Source: an uncultured Lachnospiraceae bacterium
GTDB lineage: Bacteria > Bacillota > Clostridia > Lachnospirales > Lachnospiraceae
NCBI GenBank assembly: GCA_910578335.1
Contig: CAJTPU010000001.1
Location: 186,001-250,000 of the forward strand
DNA length: 64,000 nucleotides
Reading direction: 5' to 3'
Shown here: piece by piece, positions 1 through 9,216 of the stretch
Position numbering within the stretch: the first letter of the stretch is position 1
Layout: each line of letters opens with the position of its first letter
Program-made: the position numbers and the translations under genes
Notes under the pieces: generated by a model
The model's input: the letters and a program-made list of their open reading frames with translations, nothing else
What the model was told of the DNA's origin: nothing
The model's database searches: none

Positions 1-768
1 GGGCACCGCATCCCATATGAGCACCTTTTCTTCTCCCACATAGGCAAACGCCCCGGGAAACGGCGCGCTCACCCCTCGTATCAGATTGTAAATATCCCGC
101 GTCTTGCCGTGAAAATCTATTTTGCCGTCTGCCGCAGTACGCTTTTCATACCAGGAATCAAAATCCTTGGAATCCGTCCTGATTTTGATATTGCCCTCGG
201 CGTAGGCTGCAAGCAGCCTGCGAATCAGATTCTGCGAACAGATGATGTTTTTGTACTGCATACTCCTGACGGTATCGTGCTGTGTGATGGCGCACATCTC
301 ATTGGCAAAAATGTTCGGACTGTCCGCCTTTTCGTCATATCGGAACAAATTCAGGTTAAAACGAGTATCTCCGTTGATAATGGACCAGTTTAAGGGAGAA
401 CGCCCCCTGCCGTAAGGAAGGTAAGCGCAGTTTCCGTGAAAACCGAATACGCCGTACCGAAAGCGTTCCAGCACCGCGGCGGGTATCAGCCTCTGCCAGC
501 CCATAGAGATGCCGATATCAAACTCATTCTCCGCAAAAAAAGCAAGCGTCGCCTCGTCCTTTAAGGCATAGCTGTCCACCTCGCGCACGGGAATCCCGTA
601 TTCTTTTGTCAACGAGGACAGCCCCTTGAAGCCCGAAACCTGATTTTTGTGGAGCACCTCACCACTGATGGTAACCACCAAATCTACCTTGCGGATATTT
701 TTTTGGATAAACTCCACAATCCGCTCGGTGGTGTCCTTTACGCCAAACACAACAAGCCGGTATTTCAT
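1..768 (-). CDS. Formyltransferase-fold protein, probable sugar N-formyltransferase (partial)
   Basis: The gene starts at the ATG at 768 and runs off the left edge, so the C-terminus is missing; 256 codons are visible. The N-terminus (MKYRLVVFG) fits a Rossmann-like formyltransferase domain. Around residues 112-130 the segment FGFHGN...GRGRSPLNW matches the region of methionyl-tRNA and sugar formyltransferases that holds the catalytic His and binds 10-formyl-tetrahydrofolate. It is last in the visible part of the glycan operon, 47 bp after the epimerase gene, and is not beside def or rsmB. It therefore more likely formylates an amino sugar than initiator tRNA. The substrate is inferred; the family is reasonably sure. 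Confidence 0.75.
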   Translation of the reverse strand, partial: MKYRLVVFGVKDTTERIVEFIQKNIRKVDLVVTISGEVLHKNQVSGFKGLSSLTKEYGIPVREVDSYALKDEATLAFFAENEFDIGISMGWQRLIPAAVLERFRYGVFGFHGNCAYLPYGRGRSPLNWSIINGDTRFNLNLFRYDEKADSPNIFANEMCAITQHDTVRSMQYKNIICSQNLIRRLLAAYAEGNIKIRTDSKDFDSWYEKRTAADGKIDFHGKTRDIYNLIRGVSAPFPGAFAYVGEEKVLIWDAVP

Positions 769-815
769 CTGTAACTTCCTTTCCGTATCTGCTTAGTCAA
801 TTGTAAAACCCGCTC

Positions 816-1790
816 TTACAAATTAGCCCTATACCAGTCAATAGCAAGCGCAATTCCTGCCTTAAAATCATATTCCGGATTGTATCCTAAAAGCTCCCGC
901 GCCTTGCCGATATCCGCATTGGAGTCCTTGATATCGCCCGGGCGGTCCGGTCCGAATTTCGGCTCGATTTCCTTGCCCAGAGCGCCGCACAAATCATAGT
1001 AGATATCAATGAGGAATTCCCTGCCGCCCGCGCCGATATTAAATGCCTCGCCCGCCGCCTCGGAGGAAGCCAGACACGCCTTTAGGTTTGCCTCGATAAC
1101 ATTGTCTATATACGTAAAGTCGCGGGACTGCCTGCCGTCGCCGTTAATGGTAGGCGCCTCGTCTGCTAAAAGCTGCTTGATAAACTTAGGAATCACCGCC
1201 GCGTACATGCCCTCCGGATTCTGCCGCCTGCCAAACACATTGAAATAGCGGAGTCCATAGGTATCCAGCCCGTACAGCACCTTATACAGCCTTCCGTATT
1301 CCTCGTCCACCCGCTTGGTGAGAGCGTAAGGGGATAGCAGCTTTCCCTCCGCGCCTTCCTTCTTGGGAAGCACCGGATGGTCGCCATACACGGAGGAGCT
1401 TGAAGCGTACACAAATTTTTTCACGCCGCTCTGCCTTGCCGCCTCCATCATGTTTAAAGTACCCCTAATATTGATTTCTTCATATAAAAGCGGCATCTCA
1501 ATGCTTCTCGGCACGCTGCCCCATGCCGCCTGATTGAGCACATAATCCGCCTCCTGACATGCCGCCATGCAGGTATCCAAATCACGGATGTCACCCTTGA
1601 TAAACGAAAACCTGCCGCTCTGCTCCAAATGCGCCACATTGTCATAGCTGCCCGTGGAAAGGTTGTCCAGACAGCGCACGGTATAGCCCATCTCCACCAG
1701 CGCTTCACAGAGGTTGGAACCGATAAAGCCGGCTCCTCCCGTCACCAGAAAAACGCTGTCCGCTTCAAATTTCAAGTCCTTATAGCCCAT
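816..1790 (-). CDS. wbpP: UDP-N-acetylglucosamine 4-epimerase, WbpP/TviC type
   Basis: Extended short-chain dehydrogenase of 324 aa. The NAD-binding motif TGGAGFIG is at residues 17-24 and the catalytic pair Y155/K159 lies in SPYALTK. The stretches QAAWGSVPRS, YGDHPVLPK and LRYFNVFGRRQ closely resemble Pseudomonas WbpP and Salmonella TviC, which interconvert UDP-GlcNAc(A) and UDP-GalNAc(A). I chose the ATG at 1790 because an AAAGGGAGA site sits just before it; an upstream in-frame ATG at 1823 would overlap the preceding gene and lacks a site. Together with the dehydrogenase at 2450-3766 it should supply a HexNAcA nucleotide sugar, probably UDP-GalNAcA. Family confident; exact substrate inferred. 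Confidence 0.85.
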   Translation of the reverse strand: MGYKDLKFEADSVFLVTGGAGFIGSNLCEALVEMGYTVRCLDNLSTGSYDNVAHLEQSGRFSFIKGDIRDLDTCMAACQEADYVLNQAAWGSVPRSIEMPLLYEEINIRGTLNMMEAARQSGVKKFVYASSSSVYGDHPVLPKKEGAEGKLLSPYALTKRVDEEYGRLYKVLYGLDTYGLRYFNVFGRRQNPEGMYAAVIPKFIKQLLADEAPTINGDGRQSRDFTYIDNVIEANLKACLASSEAAGEAFNIGAGGREFLIDIYYDLCGALGKEIEPKFGPDRPGDIKDSNADIGKARELLGYNPEYDFKAGIALAIDWYRANL

Positions 1791-1807
1791 ATTTTCTCCC
1801 TTTAGAA

Positions 1808-2398
1808 TCATTGTTTTTCCCAAATTTCCACATATCTTCCGCCCAAAAAGGGTCCCATATGCTCAATTCGTTTGTAATTTGGAGGCAATATCTTCTCCCA
1901 ATCTAAAAAATGGCTTGTACCCTCTTCCGGTACAGTATCCACGACAAAATGCTTTACTTGATTCTTTTCTGCCACTCTTCGGTATGGATTTATCCATGTC
2001 TCCTCCACTGAACCATGCATAAACCCAAGTGTAACTAAATAATCCACTGGCGATTCTTCTACTTCTTCAAAACTTCCAACCCGATATATGATTTTAGAAT
2101 CTCCTAATTCTCTTGCCGCCTGTATCACATTCTCATGCAAATCAATTCCTATCCGCACAGATGCCTTGCTATGCCGCAGCAGCCCTCCCAAACCGCATCC
2201 GATATCCACCACCACACCTGCGTTGTGCTTATTCAGGTATTTTGCCGTTTCCTGCACATACTTGCGCCACTGATAAGGGCTTAGGTGCCATGTATCAAAG
2301 TGATATTTCCGAATCAGCCTTTTGTATTTTGCCCTTTCCGCAAAACCGCTCACTACATTCTCTAACCCCACCTCTTTCACTTTCCTGATAATCTTCAT
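1808..2398 (-). CDS. Class I SAM-dependent methyltransferase
   Basis: A 196-aa protein with motif I VVDIGCGLGGLL (about residues 63-74), the acidic residue of motif II in IGIDLHENV, and a following Rossmann core. The first 55 residues form a short basic region with the sequence WHLSPYQWRKYVQ. It lies between the UDP-sugar dehydrogenase and epimerase genes in the same operon, 17 bp ahead of the epimerase start, so it may O- or N-methylate a sugar or a linked residue. The acceptor cannot be told from sequence. The DNA is more AT-rich than that of its neighbours, suggesting a different origin. Confidence 0.7.
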   Translation of the reverse strand: MKIIRKVKEVGLENVVSGFAERAKYKRLIRKYHFDTWHLSPYQWRKYVQETAKYLNKHNAGVVVDIGCGLGGLLRHSKASVRIGIDLHENVIQAARELGDSKIIYRVGSFEEVEESPVDYLVTLGFMHGSVEETWINPYRRVAEKNQVKHFVVDTVPEEGTSHFLDWEKILPPNYKRIEHMGPFLGGRYVEIWEKQ

Positions 2399-2449
2399 AA
2401 ATTCTCCCTTTTTTGTTTATCTCTATCCTCCCGCGCCTACTGTAAACTT

Positions 2450-3766
2450 CTACAGTCTCCAGTAACAGAACGCTTCGTCCGCATATTCCTTCCTGTCAAA
2501 GAGCCCTTTCAAATCCATCAGCACCTTCTTCTTGTGGTTCCCGTTATAAAATGCTGCAATACGCTCCTTATCCAGCTTAAGGAATTCGTTGTGCGCTACC
2601 GCAACCACCACGGCGTCCATGTCCTTCACATCCGCCATGCTGCCAAAGCTTATACCATAAAGCTGCTTCGCCTCCTCAGCGTCTGCGGCAGGGTCTACCA
2701 CAAGGGGCGTGATACCATATTCCTTCAGCTCTTTATAAATATCGATAACCTTTGTATTTCTGGTATCGGGGCAGTTCTCCTTAAAGGTAAAGCCGAGAAT
2801 CGCCACCCTTGCATTTTTCACCGCAATATCGGATTTAATCAGATTCTTCACGAGACTTTCCGCTACGTACTTGCCCATATCGTCATTGATGCGCCTGCCG
2901 GAGAGAATAATCTGGGAATGGTATCCGAGCTGCTCCGCCTTGTAGGTCAGATAGTAGGGGTCCACGCCAATACAGTGCCCGCCCACAAGCCCCGGGTAAA
3001 ACTTCAAAAAATTCCACTTTGTCCCCGCCGCTTCCAGCACGGATTTTGTGTCGATGCCCATTTTATTGAAAATAATGGACAGCTCGTTCATAAACGCAAT
3101 GTTGATGTCACGCTGGCTGTTCTCGATTACCTTCGCCGCTTCCGCTACCTTGATAGAGTCCGCACGGTATACGCCAGCCTCCACCACCAGCTCGTAGACC
3201 TTTGCAATCTCGTCCAAAGTTTCTGCATCCATGCCCGATACAATCTTTGTAATGGTCTCCAGACGGTGTACCTTGTCGCCCGGGTTGATTCTCTCAGGGG
3301 AATAGCCGATTTTAAAATCCACGCCGCACTTTAATCCCGATTCCTTCTCCAGAATCGGCACGCAGATATCCTCCGTCACCCCGGGATACACCGTGGATTC
3401 AAATACTACGATGGAGCCCTTGGTCAGATTCTGCCCCAGAATCCGGCTTGCGCCCTCCACCGGCGTCAAGTCCGGCGTATGGTCGTCATTGACAGGCGTC
3501 GGCACCGCCACAATGTGAAATCTGGCTTCCCGCAGACGGGAGGGCTTTGCCGTAAATTCCACCGTTGTATTCTTGATGACCTCGTCCCCCACCTCCTTCG
3601 TGGGGTCGATGCCGCTCTTATAAAGCTCTATTTTCCTCTCGTTTAAGTCAAAGCCAATCACCTTGATTTTTCTGGCAAAGGCAACCGCAATCGGCATACC
3701 CACATAGCCAAGCCCCACCAGTGACAGCTTTTCTTTTCCGCTCACAATATCCTCAAATAAGCTCAT
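2450..3766 (-). CDS. tviB: UDP-N-acetyl-hexosamine 6-dehydrogenase, TviB/WbpO type
   Basis: A 438-aa nucleotide-sugar dehydrogenase of the UDP-Glc/Man dehydrogenase family. The N-terminal NAD-binding motif GLGYVGMP is at 18-25, the central domain carries the catalytic Cys265 in GGHCIGVDPYYL, and the C-terminal UDP-binding domain includes GFTFKENCPDTRN. SGIDPTKEV near residue 51 is typical of the TviB/WbpO group rather than of UDP-glucose dehydrogenases. It should oxidise C6 of UDP-GlcNAc or UDP-GalNAc to the uronic acid with two NAD+. It sits 11 bp after the stop-to-start junction with the GT4 gene and pairs functionally with the epimerase at 816-1790. Confidence 0.88.
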   Translation of the reverse strand: MSLFEDIVSGKEKLSLVGLGYVGMPIAVAFARKIKVIGFDLNERKIELYKSGIDPTKEVGDEVIKNTTVEFTAKPSRLREARFHIVAVPTPVNDDHTPDLTPVEGASRILGQNLTKGSIVVFESTVYPGVTEDICVPILEKESGLKCGVDFKIGYSPERINPGDKVHRLETITKIVSGMDAETLDEIAKVYELVVEAGVYRADSIKVAEAAKVIENSQRDINIAFMNELSIIFNKMGIDTKSVLEAAGTKWNFLKFYPGLVGGHCIGVDPYYLTYKAEQLGYHSQIILSGRRINDDMGKYVAESLVKNLIKSDIAVKNARVAILGFTFKENCPDTRNTKVIDIYKELKEYGITPLVVDPAADAEEAKQLYGISFGSMADVKDMDAVVVAVAHNEFLKLDKERIAAFYNGNHKKKVLMDLKGLFDRKEYADEAFCYWRL

Positions 3767-3777
3767 ACTATTCTCCT

Positions 3778-4887
3778 TTATCGTCTGTTTTTAATTTTCT
3801 GCAGTTCTTCCTGATACGCCTTAATTACTATTTTTCTGTCAAAATGCTCTTCTACCCATTTTCTTGCGGCAATCCCCATCGCTCTTCTCTCTTCAAAGGT
3901 AAGCGAAAGAATCCTTTCTATCGCTCCGGTCAATGCCTCTGTCTGCTTCGGTTCAAACAAAATACCGCTGACATTCTCTGAAACAGTCTCCCGACAACCT
4001 GCAATATTGCTTGCCAGAACAGGCCGCCCACACGCGGCTCCCTCCAAAAGCACATTGGAGAGTCCTTCATGGTAGGAAGGATGTACAATCACATGGCTGT
4101 TTGCCATAACTTCCTCTACATTGTCGATATGCCCTAAATATTTTACTACTTTTTCTTTTTCCAGTCTACCCAGAATAGATTCATATTGCTCTCTTGTTTC
4201 TTCTTCATATTCACCAGCCAGATAAAAAGAAACCTTTTGATATGTTTGCGTTATCCGCTCCGCCGCCTGCAGATATTCGTCTATTCCCTTATCTTTCATA
4301 ATCCGTATCACCGCCAAAAACCGAATCCCATCCGTCTCAGACGGATATGTCCTGTAAAGACGCTGCTGCAGATTGACGCCGGAGCCGGGCAGAAGTCTGC
4401 TGTTCTTCTTTGCAATACCATACTTCTGCATAAATATCCTGTTTCCCTTATTTTGAAAAAAAACACAGTCAGCCTTTGCCATGGAGATTTTATAAAAACA
4501 TAATAAAACTTTACTCAGAATACCATTGCTTTCAATAGCTGTTCCCAATCCGGTTATATTACATATACAAGGCACATGCCCCCGCCTGCATGCCAGTCCG
4601 CCATAAAGATTCGGTTTGATTGTATAAGTAAGTACCACATCCGGAGCCTCCCGCTTTAGCAGACCTTTGTAAAAGAAAAGAAGCTTTAAGTCCTTCACCG
4701 GATTGCTGCCCCTTCTCTCTAAAACTGTAGGAATCACTTCGCACCCCAGCTCCTCAATTTTTCTGCACTGCTCGTCCCACGGCACCGAAACCAATATTCT
4801 GTGTCCTGCGGCAAGCAGCTCCATAAGAAGCTCACGCCTGAACAAATAGAGCCCGTCAGCATAATTAGTCAGTATCAGAATTTTCAT
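3778..4887 (-). CDS. Glycosyltransferase family 4, PglA/CapJ-like
   Basis: A 369-aa GT-B retaining glycosyltransferase. It starts MKILILTNYADGLYLFR, and the C-terminal half has the nucleotide-sugar site HPSYHEGLSNVLLEGAACGRPVLA with the two glutamates of the E-x7-E motif, then a typical helical end. Its organisation resembles Campylobacter PglA, which adds GalNAc to lipid-linked bacillosamine, and it follows directly after pglD with a 23-bp overlap. A role as the second-sugar transferase on a bacillosamine-primed carrier is a reasonable inference. Donor specificity cannot be read from sequence. Confidence 0.8.
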   Translation of the reverse strand: MKILILTNYADGLYLFRRELLMELLAAGHRILVSVPWDEQCRKIEELGCEVIPTVLERRGSNPVKDLKLLFFYKGLLKREAPDVVLTYTIKPNLYGGLACRRGHVPCICNITGLGTAIESNGILSKVLLCFYKISMAKADCVFFQNKGNRIFMQKYGIAKKNSRLLPGSGVNLQQRLYRTYPSETDGIRFLAVIRIMKDKGIDEYLQAAERITQTYQKVSFYLAGEYEEETREQYESILGRLEKEKVVKYLGHIDNVEEVMANSHVIVHPSYHEGLSNVLLEGAACGRPVLASNIAGCRETVSENVSGILFEPKQTEALTGAIERILSLTFEERRAMGIAARKWVEEHFDRKIVIKAYQEELQKIKNRR

Positions 4888-5521
4888 ACGCCGTTCCTAT
4901 CTCATCTCCTGCTCCCATTCTTCTTGCCGGAACGCCTATATAGGTTCCTGTTTCTTCTATACTTTTCACAACAACACAACCCGCACCCACCATACAGCCG
5001 GCACAGACGGAAAGATTGTTGCTGACTACGGCACCTGCTCCAATCCACGCAGCCTTGCCGATATGCACTGTACCGGCAAGCCTCGCACCGACAGATATAT
5101 GCGCATAATCTTCAATCCGGTTGTCATGCTCCACCACTGCAGCGGTATTGATAATACAGTGCCTGCCTATGCAGGCGCCAGGGTTTATTACCGCATTTGC
5201 CATAATTATGGTACCTTCGCCCACAGCCACATCCCTGCAGGCAATCACTGCCGACGGATGAACCGCCGTATACCATCTTACACCCGCCAGCATATTAACA
5301 ATCCGTTCCCGTATGGCTGCATTTCCAATCGCCACCACAAATTCATACTGCATGTACTCTATATATCTGTCCACTTTGCCGAAAAGCGGATAGCCAAAAA
5401 AAGCATTTCCCAGTTCCTCATTATCGTCCAGATAGCCCGCTACTCTGTCCCCTGATTTTTCAATAATGTCCGCAGCTACTTTGCCGTGCCCGCTCGCACC
5501 GATAATCATTACCTCTCTCAT
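4865..5521 (-). CDS. pglD: UDP-4-amino-sugar N-acetyltransferase, PglD/NeuD family
   Basis: A 218-aa left-handed beta-helix acetyltransferase. The N-terminal Rossmann-like domain begins MREVMIIGASGHGKVAADII, a hallmark of the NeuD/PglD/PerB group. Hexapeptide repeats run from about residue 85 to 210, with likely catalytic histidines H132 (VVEHDNRIED) and H141. It probably acetylates the 4-amino group of UDP-4-amino-4,6-dideoxy-GlcNAc with acetyl-CoA to give UDP-di-N-acetylbacillosamine. Its ATG overlaps the end of the pglC-like gene (ATGA), indicating translational coupling. A related O-acetyltransferase function is the main alternative. Confidence 0.85.
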   Translation of the reverse strand: MREVMIIGASGHGKVAADIIEKSGDRVAGYLDDNEELGNAFFGYPLFGKVDRYIEYMQYEFVVAIGNAAIRERIVNMLAGVRWYTAVHPSAVIACRDVAVGEGTIIMANAVINPGACIGRHCIINTAAVVEHDNRIEDYAHISVGARLAGTVHIGKAAWIGAGAVVSNNLSVCAGCMVGAGCVVVKSIEETGTYIGVPARRMGAGDEIGTAYENSDTD

Positions 5522-6135
5522 CTTTTCCCTTCTCCCGTCCCTTGAAAAGGTTCCATGGTAACACTGGTACTGCTGTGAATATCCTTGTGCGCAAAGACCA
5601 CCAGAATACTGCGGAGCAGTATCCTGACATCCAGCCCAAAAGATACATGCTGTACATAATACACATCCAGCGCAAAGCGCTCCTCCCAGCTAATAGCATT
5701 TCTGCCATTTACCTGTGCCCAGCCTGTAAGCCCCGGTCTCACGTCGTGCCTCTGCCTCTGAAAATCGTTGTACAAGGGCAGATATGCCGGCAACAGAGGA
5801 CGAGGACCAATCAGGCTCATGTCGCCTTTCAGAATATTCCACAATTCCGGCAGCTCGTCCAGACTGGTCTCCCGAAGCTTTTTTCCAAATGCCGTGAGAC
5901 GCGCCTCATCCGGCAAAAGCGACCCATCATCGCCCCGCTTATCACTCATCGTACGAAACTTGTACAGTTTAAATATTTTCCCTTTATAACCCGGTCTTTC
6001 CTGCCTGAATATCACAGGCGCTCCCAGCTTCACCCGTACTAAAACCGCAGTTATAAGCAACAGTGGAGACAGCAGTACAAGAGCTGTCAAAGAAATCATG
6101 ATATCCAACCCCCGTTTTACAACCCTTTGGTACAT
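5518..6135 (-). CDS. pglC: Initiating phosphoglycosyl transferase, PglC type
   Basis: A monotopic phosphoglycosyl transferase of 205 aa. It has one N-terminal hydrophobic re-entrant helix (residues 7-34), FRQERPGYKGKIF, and the catalytic D-E dyad in SLDELPELWNI (about D93/E94), then GDMSLIGPRPLLPAY and RPGLTGWAQVNGRN. The short PglC form lacks the extra membrane domain of WbaP-type enzymes. It transfers a phospho-sugar from UDP-diNAcBac, by inference from neighbours, to undecaprenyl phosphate on the cytoplasmic face. The ATG at 6135 is preferred over the GTG at 6141 because GGGAG lies nine bases before it. Confidence 0.87.
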   Translation of the reverse strand: MYQRVVKRGLDIMISLTALVLLSPLLLITAVLVRVKLGAPVIFRQERPGYKGKIFKLYKFRTMSDKRGDDGSLLPDEARLTAFGKKLRETSLDELPELWNILKGDMSLIGPRPLLPAYLPLYNDFQRQRHDVRPGLTGWAQVNGRNAISWEERFALDVYYVQHVSFGLDVRILLRSILVVFAHKDIHSSTSVTMEPFQGTGEGKR

Positions 6136-6154
6136 AGCCACACGCTCCCGTTTT

Positions 6155-7279
6155 TTAAAATAGCTTTCTTACAATCCCGATAATCCGCTCCATATCCTCG
6201 TCCGTATTCTTAATGTCGCTGGGAAGGCAGAAGCCCCTGTCAAAAATATCCTCCGCCACGCACTCCGTCTCATTCTCTTTGATAAAATCACATTCTGCAA
6301 AAACAGGCTGCAAATGCAGCGGCTTCCAGATAGGGCGCGACTCTATATTTTCCTCCGCCAGCGCATCCATCACCGCATCCGGCGTCACGCCGCAGCCTTC
6401 CGCAATGGTAAGGCAGGACAGCCAGTTATTTGCATCGCCACAGGCATTTAAAGGATTCATGGTAATCTGAGGAATATCGGCAAAAGCCTCCTTATATCTT
6501 TGGTAAATCGCCTTCTTCAGCGCCTTGTGCTCCTCTATATGCAGAAGCTGCCCCCTGCCGATACCGGCAGTCACATTGCTCATCCGGTAATTAAAGCCAA
6601 TCTGAGAATGCTGGTAATGCCGTGCCGGGTCCCTTGCCTGTGTCGCCAGAAAGGTAGCCCTTTTCGTGATATCCTCCTCCTCCGATACCAGCATACCGCC
6701 GCCGGAGGTCGTAATGATTTTATTGCCGTTGAAGGAATAAATGCCAACCTTGCCAAAAGTCCCTGTAAACTTTCCCTTGTAGGTGCTGCCCAGAGACTCC
6801 GCCGCATCCTCAATCAGAGGGACGTTGTGCGCCTCACAAATGGCAAGCAGCTCGTCCAGCTTTGCCGGCGTCCCATACAGATGCACCACTATCACCGCTT
6901 TTGCCTCCGGATATTTGTGAAATGCCTTTTCCAGCGCCTCAGGACTCATATTCCACGTATCCCGCTCCGAATCGATAAACACCGGAACTGCCTTTTCATA
7001 CACGATGGGATTGCAGCTCGCACTGAAGGTCAGGGAAGGCACGAACACCACGTCGCCCTCTCCAATTCCCAGAATACGCAGCGCCAAATGAATCGCTGCC
7101 GTGCCGGCGCTGAGCGCCGAAGCATGGGCGATACCCACATACGCCGCCAGCTCCTTCTCAAAGGCATTGACGTTAGGTCCCAATGGCGCCACCCAGTTTG
7201 TGTCAAACGCCTCCTGCACAAATTTCTGCTCCTCCCCATGCATAGTGGGGCTGGACAAGTAAATACGTTTTCCTTCCAT
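6155..7279 (-). CDS. pglE: UDP-4-keto-6-deoxy-GlcNAc aminotransferase, PglE-like (DegT/DnrJ/EryC1/StrS)
   Basis: A PLP-dependent sugar aminotransferase of 374 aa. The Schiff-base lysine is K187 in SFNGNKIITTSGGG, and VPLIEDAAESLGS carries the conserved Asp that contacts the pyridine nitrogen. The lysine position and the context (4,6-dehydratase before, PGT and N-acetyltransferase after) match Campylobacter PglE. It should convert the 4-keto sugar to the 4-amino sugar with glutamate. The ATG at 7279 is chosen because GAAGGAAA precedes it; an upstream in-frame codon at 7312 lies inside the preceding gene. Confidence 0.86.
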   Translation of the reverse strand: MEGKRIYLSSPTMHGEEQKFVQEAFDTNWVAPLGPNVNAFEKELAAYVGIAHASALSAGTAAIHLALRILGIGEGDVVFVPSLTFSASCNPIVYEKAVPVFIDSERDTWNMSPEALEKAFHKYPEAKAVIVVHLYGTPAKLDELLAICEAHNVPLIEDAAESLGSTYKGKFTGTFGKVGIYSFNGNKIITTSGGGMLVSEEEDITKRATFLATQARDPARHYQHSQIGFNYRMSNVTAGIGRGQLLHIEEHKALKKAIYQRYKEAFADIPQITMNPLNACGDANNWLSCLTIAEGCGVTPDAVMDALAEENIESRPIWKPLHLQPVFAECDFIKENETECVAEDIFDRGFCLPSDIKNTDEDMERIIGIVRKLF

Positions 7280-7296
7280 AAAAATTTCCTTCTTTC

Positions 7297-9180
7297 CTAT
7301 CTCTGCTGCCACTGCGAGGCAGCCTCCCCTTTTTGCTCACAATAGGTCGGAACAATTTCCTTTATCACCATTCTGATATCTTCCTCTTCATCCTGCGATA
7401 TTTCCTTTAGCTTCTTTAGCTGCAGGAAAAACTGCTCCTCGTCTATCTCAATCGGCTTTCCGATGTGAATCAGCTTATTTTCTGTCTCCTGCAGCCCCTC
7501 TTCCTCCATCAGAAGCTCCTCATACAGCTTTTCACCCGGGCGCAGTCCCGTAAACTCTATCGCTATGTCCTCTCCCACCTTATAGCCGGAGAGTCGTATC
7601 AGATTCTTCGCCAAATCCAGTATTTTTACCGGCTTTCCCATATCCAGCACAAAAATCTCCCCGCCTTTTGCATAAGCGCCTGCCTGCAGCACAAGAGAGA
7701 CCGCCTCGGGAATCGTCATAAAATAACGGATAATATCGGGATGCGTCACCGTGACCGGTTCTCCGGATTCAATCTGCCGCTTAAACAGCGGAATCACGCT
7801 GCCGTTGCTGCCCAGCACATTACCAAAACGCACCGCCACAAATTCCGTGTCATAATGCTTGTTAAAAATCTGAATAATCATTTCACAGATGCGCTTGGAG
7901 GCTCCCATGATATTGGTCGGGTTAACCGCCTTGTCCGTAGAAATCAGGACAAACTTCTTTGTGCCATAAAAAGCTGCCGCCTGCGCTGTCTTCCACGTAC
8001 CAAACACATTGTTTTTAATCGCTTCATTGGGGCTGTCCTCCATCAGCGGGACATGCTTATGCGCCGCCGCATGATAGACAATATCCGGTCTGTACTGCTC
8101 AAAAATTCGGTTCATGCGCTTTGTGTTCCGAACAGAGGCAATCAGCACCACCATGTCAAGCGTCGGAAACTTATGCTTTAGCTCCTGTTGTATATCATAA
8201 GCATTGTTTTCATAAATATCCACGATTATCAGACGGGAGGGCTTATGCGCCGCTATCTGGCGGCAAAGCTCGCTGCCGATAGAGCCGCCGCCGCCTGTCA
8301 CCAGCACGCATCTGTCCTGCACATACCCCAGAATGGACTCCAAATCCACCGCAATGGGGTCTCTTCCCAACAAATCCTCTACATCCACATCCTTTAACTG
8401 GCTGACATTGACCTCGCCGTTTACAAGCTGGTACACGCCGGGCAGCGTCCGCAGCTTGCAGGTCGTGTCCTTACAGATTTCAATAATGTCGCTGATAACC
8501 GATTTCGACACGGAGGGCATGGCAATAAAGATTTCGTCAATGGCAAAGGCATCCACGGACTGCTTGATTTTTTCCCGCCCGCCGACTACCTTGATTCCTT
8601 GGATATATCTGCCCTGCTTGTTGGGGTCGTCGTCTATGATACATTTAATCTGCATATGCGTATATCTGCTTCCGACAATATCCCTGATAATCAGATTGGC
8701 AGCTTCTCCCGCGCCGATTATCATCACATTGGTGCCCGCTTTCTGCTTCATACTCTTTCGCTTTAACCCTCTGAAAAACCGATAGCTGAACCGGCTTACA
8801 AAAGTAAACATAATTAAGAGACAGACAAACATAAAAGGATAGCTACGCGGCACCGGCTTGCCAAGAAGCACCATACCGATTGCGTTGAGCACCACTGTAA
8901 TACCGCACGCCGCCACAATATTCTGCATTTCATTGACGCCTGCAAAAGCCCAGAGGCTGTTATAAAGACGGAACAGCGCAAAAACCAGAAGCGCAATCCC
9001 GACGGTAAAGGGCAAAAAGGAATAGACAGACTCCAAAAAACTTTCCTCAATATTGCGATAGACAAATTCATACCGTATCACCAAAGCCATGATTGCCGCC
9101 GCAACCACAGCTATGATATCGTATATTACCAAAAATATTCTTCTATATAACAGCGCTGTGTTTATCGTTCTTTTCATCAT
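7297..9180 (-). CDS. pglF: Membrane-bound UDP-GlcNAc 4,6-dehydratase, PglF/WbpM/CapD family
   Basis: A 627-aa protein with four N-terminal membrane helices (about 15-36, 55-72, 88-105, 115-133), a CoA-binding-like Rossmann domain (IIGAGEAANLI near 154-164), and a C-terminal SDR dehydratase domain with TGGGGSIGSE at 295-304. STDKAVNPTN (about 414-423) and ASKRICE follow the PglF/WbpM pattern, in which the usual Tyr of YxxxK is replaced. It makes UDP-4-keto-6-deoxy-GlcNAc, the entry step to bacillosamine. Two adjacent ATGs (9180, 9177) follow a GAGGT site. It lies 36 bp after the Wzy_C gene. Confidence 0.9.
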   Translation of the reverse strand: MMKRTINTALLYRRIFLVIYDIIAVVAAAIMALVIRYEFVYRNIEESFLESVYSFLPFTVGIALLVFALFRLYNSLWAFAGVNEMQNIVAACGITVVLNAIGMVLLGKPVPRSYPFMFVCLLIMFTFVSRFSYRFFRGLKRKSMKQKAGTNVMIIGAGEAANLIIRDIVGSRYTHMQIKCIIDDDPNKQGRYIQGIKVVGGREKIKQSVDAFAIDEIFIAMPSVSKSVISDIIEICKDTTCKLRTLPGVYQLVNGEVNVSQLKDVDVEDLLGRDPIAVDLESILGYVQDRCVLVTGGGGSIGSELCRQIAAHKPSRLIIVDIYENNAYDIQQELKHKFPTLDMVVLIASVRNTKRMNRIFEQYRPDIVYHAAAHKHVPLMEDSPNEAIKNNVFGTWKTAQAAAFYGTKKFVLISTDKAVNPTNIMGASKRICEMIIQIFNKHYDTEFVAVRFGNVLGSNGSVIPLFKRQIESGEPVTVTHPDIIRYFMTIPEAVSLVLQAGAYAKGGEIFVLDMGKPVKILDLAKNLIRLSGYKVGEDIAIEFTGLRPGEKLYEELLMEEEGLQETENKLIHIGKPIEIDEEQFFLQLKKLKEISQDEEEDIRMVIKEIVPTYCEQKGEAASQWQQR

Positions 9181-9216
9181 AAACCTCGTACCTGTCTCAG
9201 ACCTGCCTGTCGTTTT

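Noticed and set aside
6500..7345. Plus-strand open frame opposite the PglE-like gene
   Set aside because: Complement of a clear aminotransferase; composition typical of a shadow frame.
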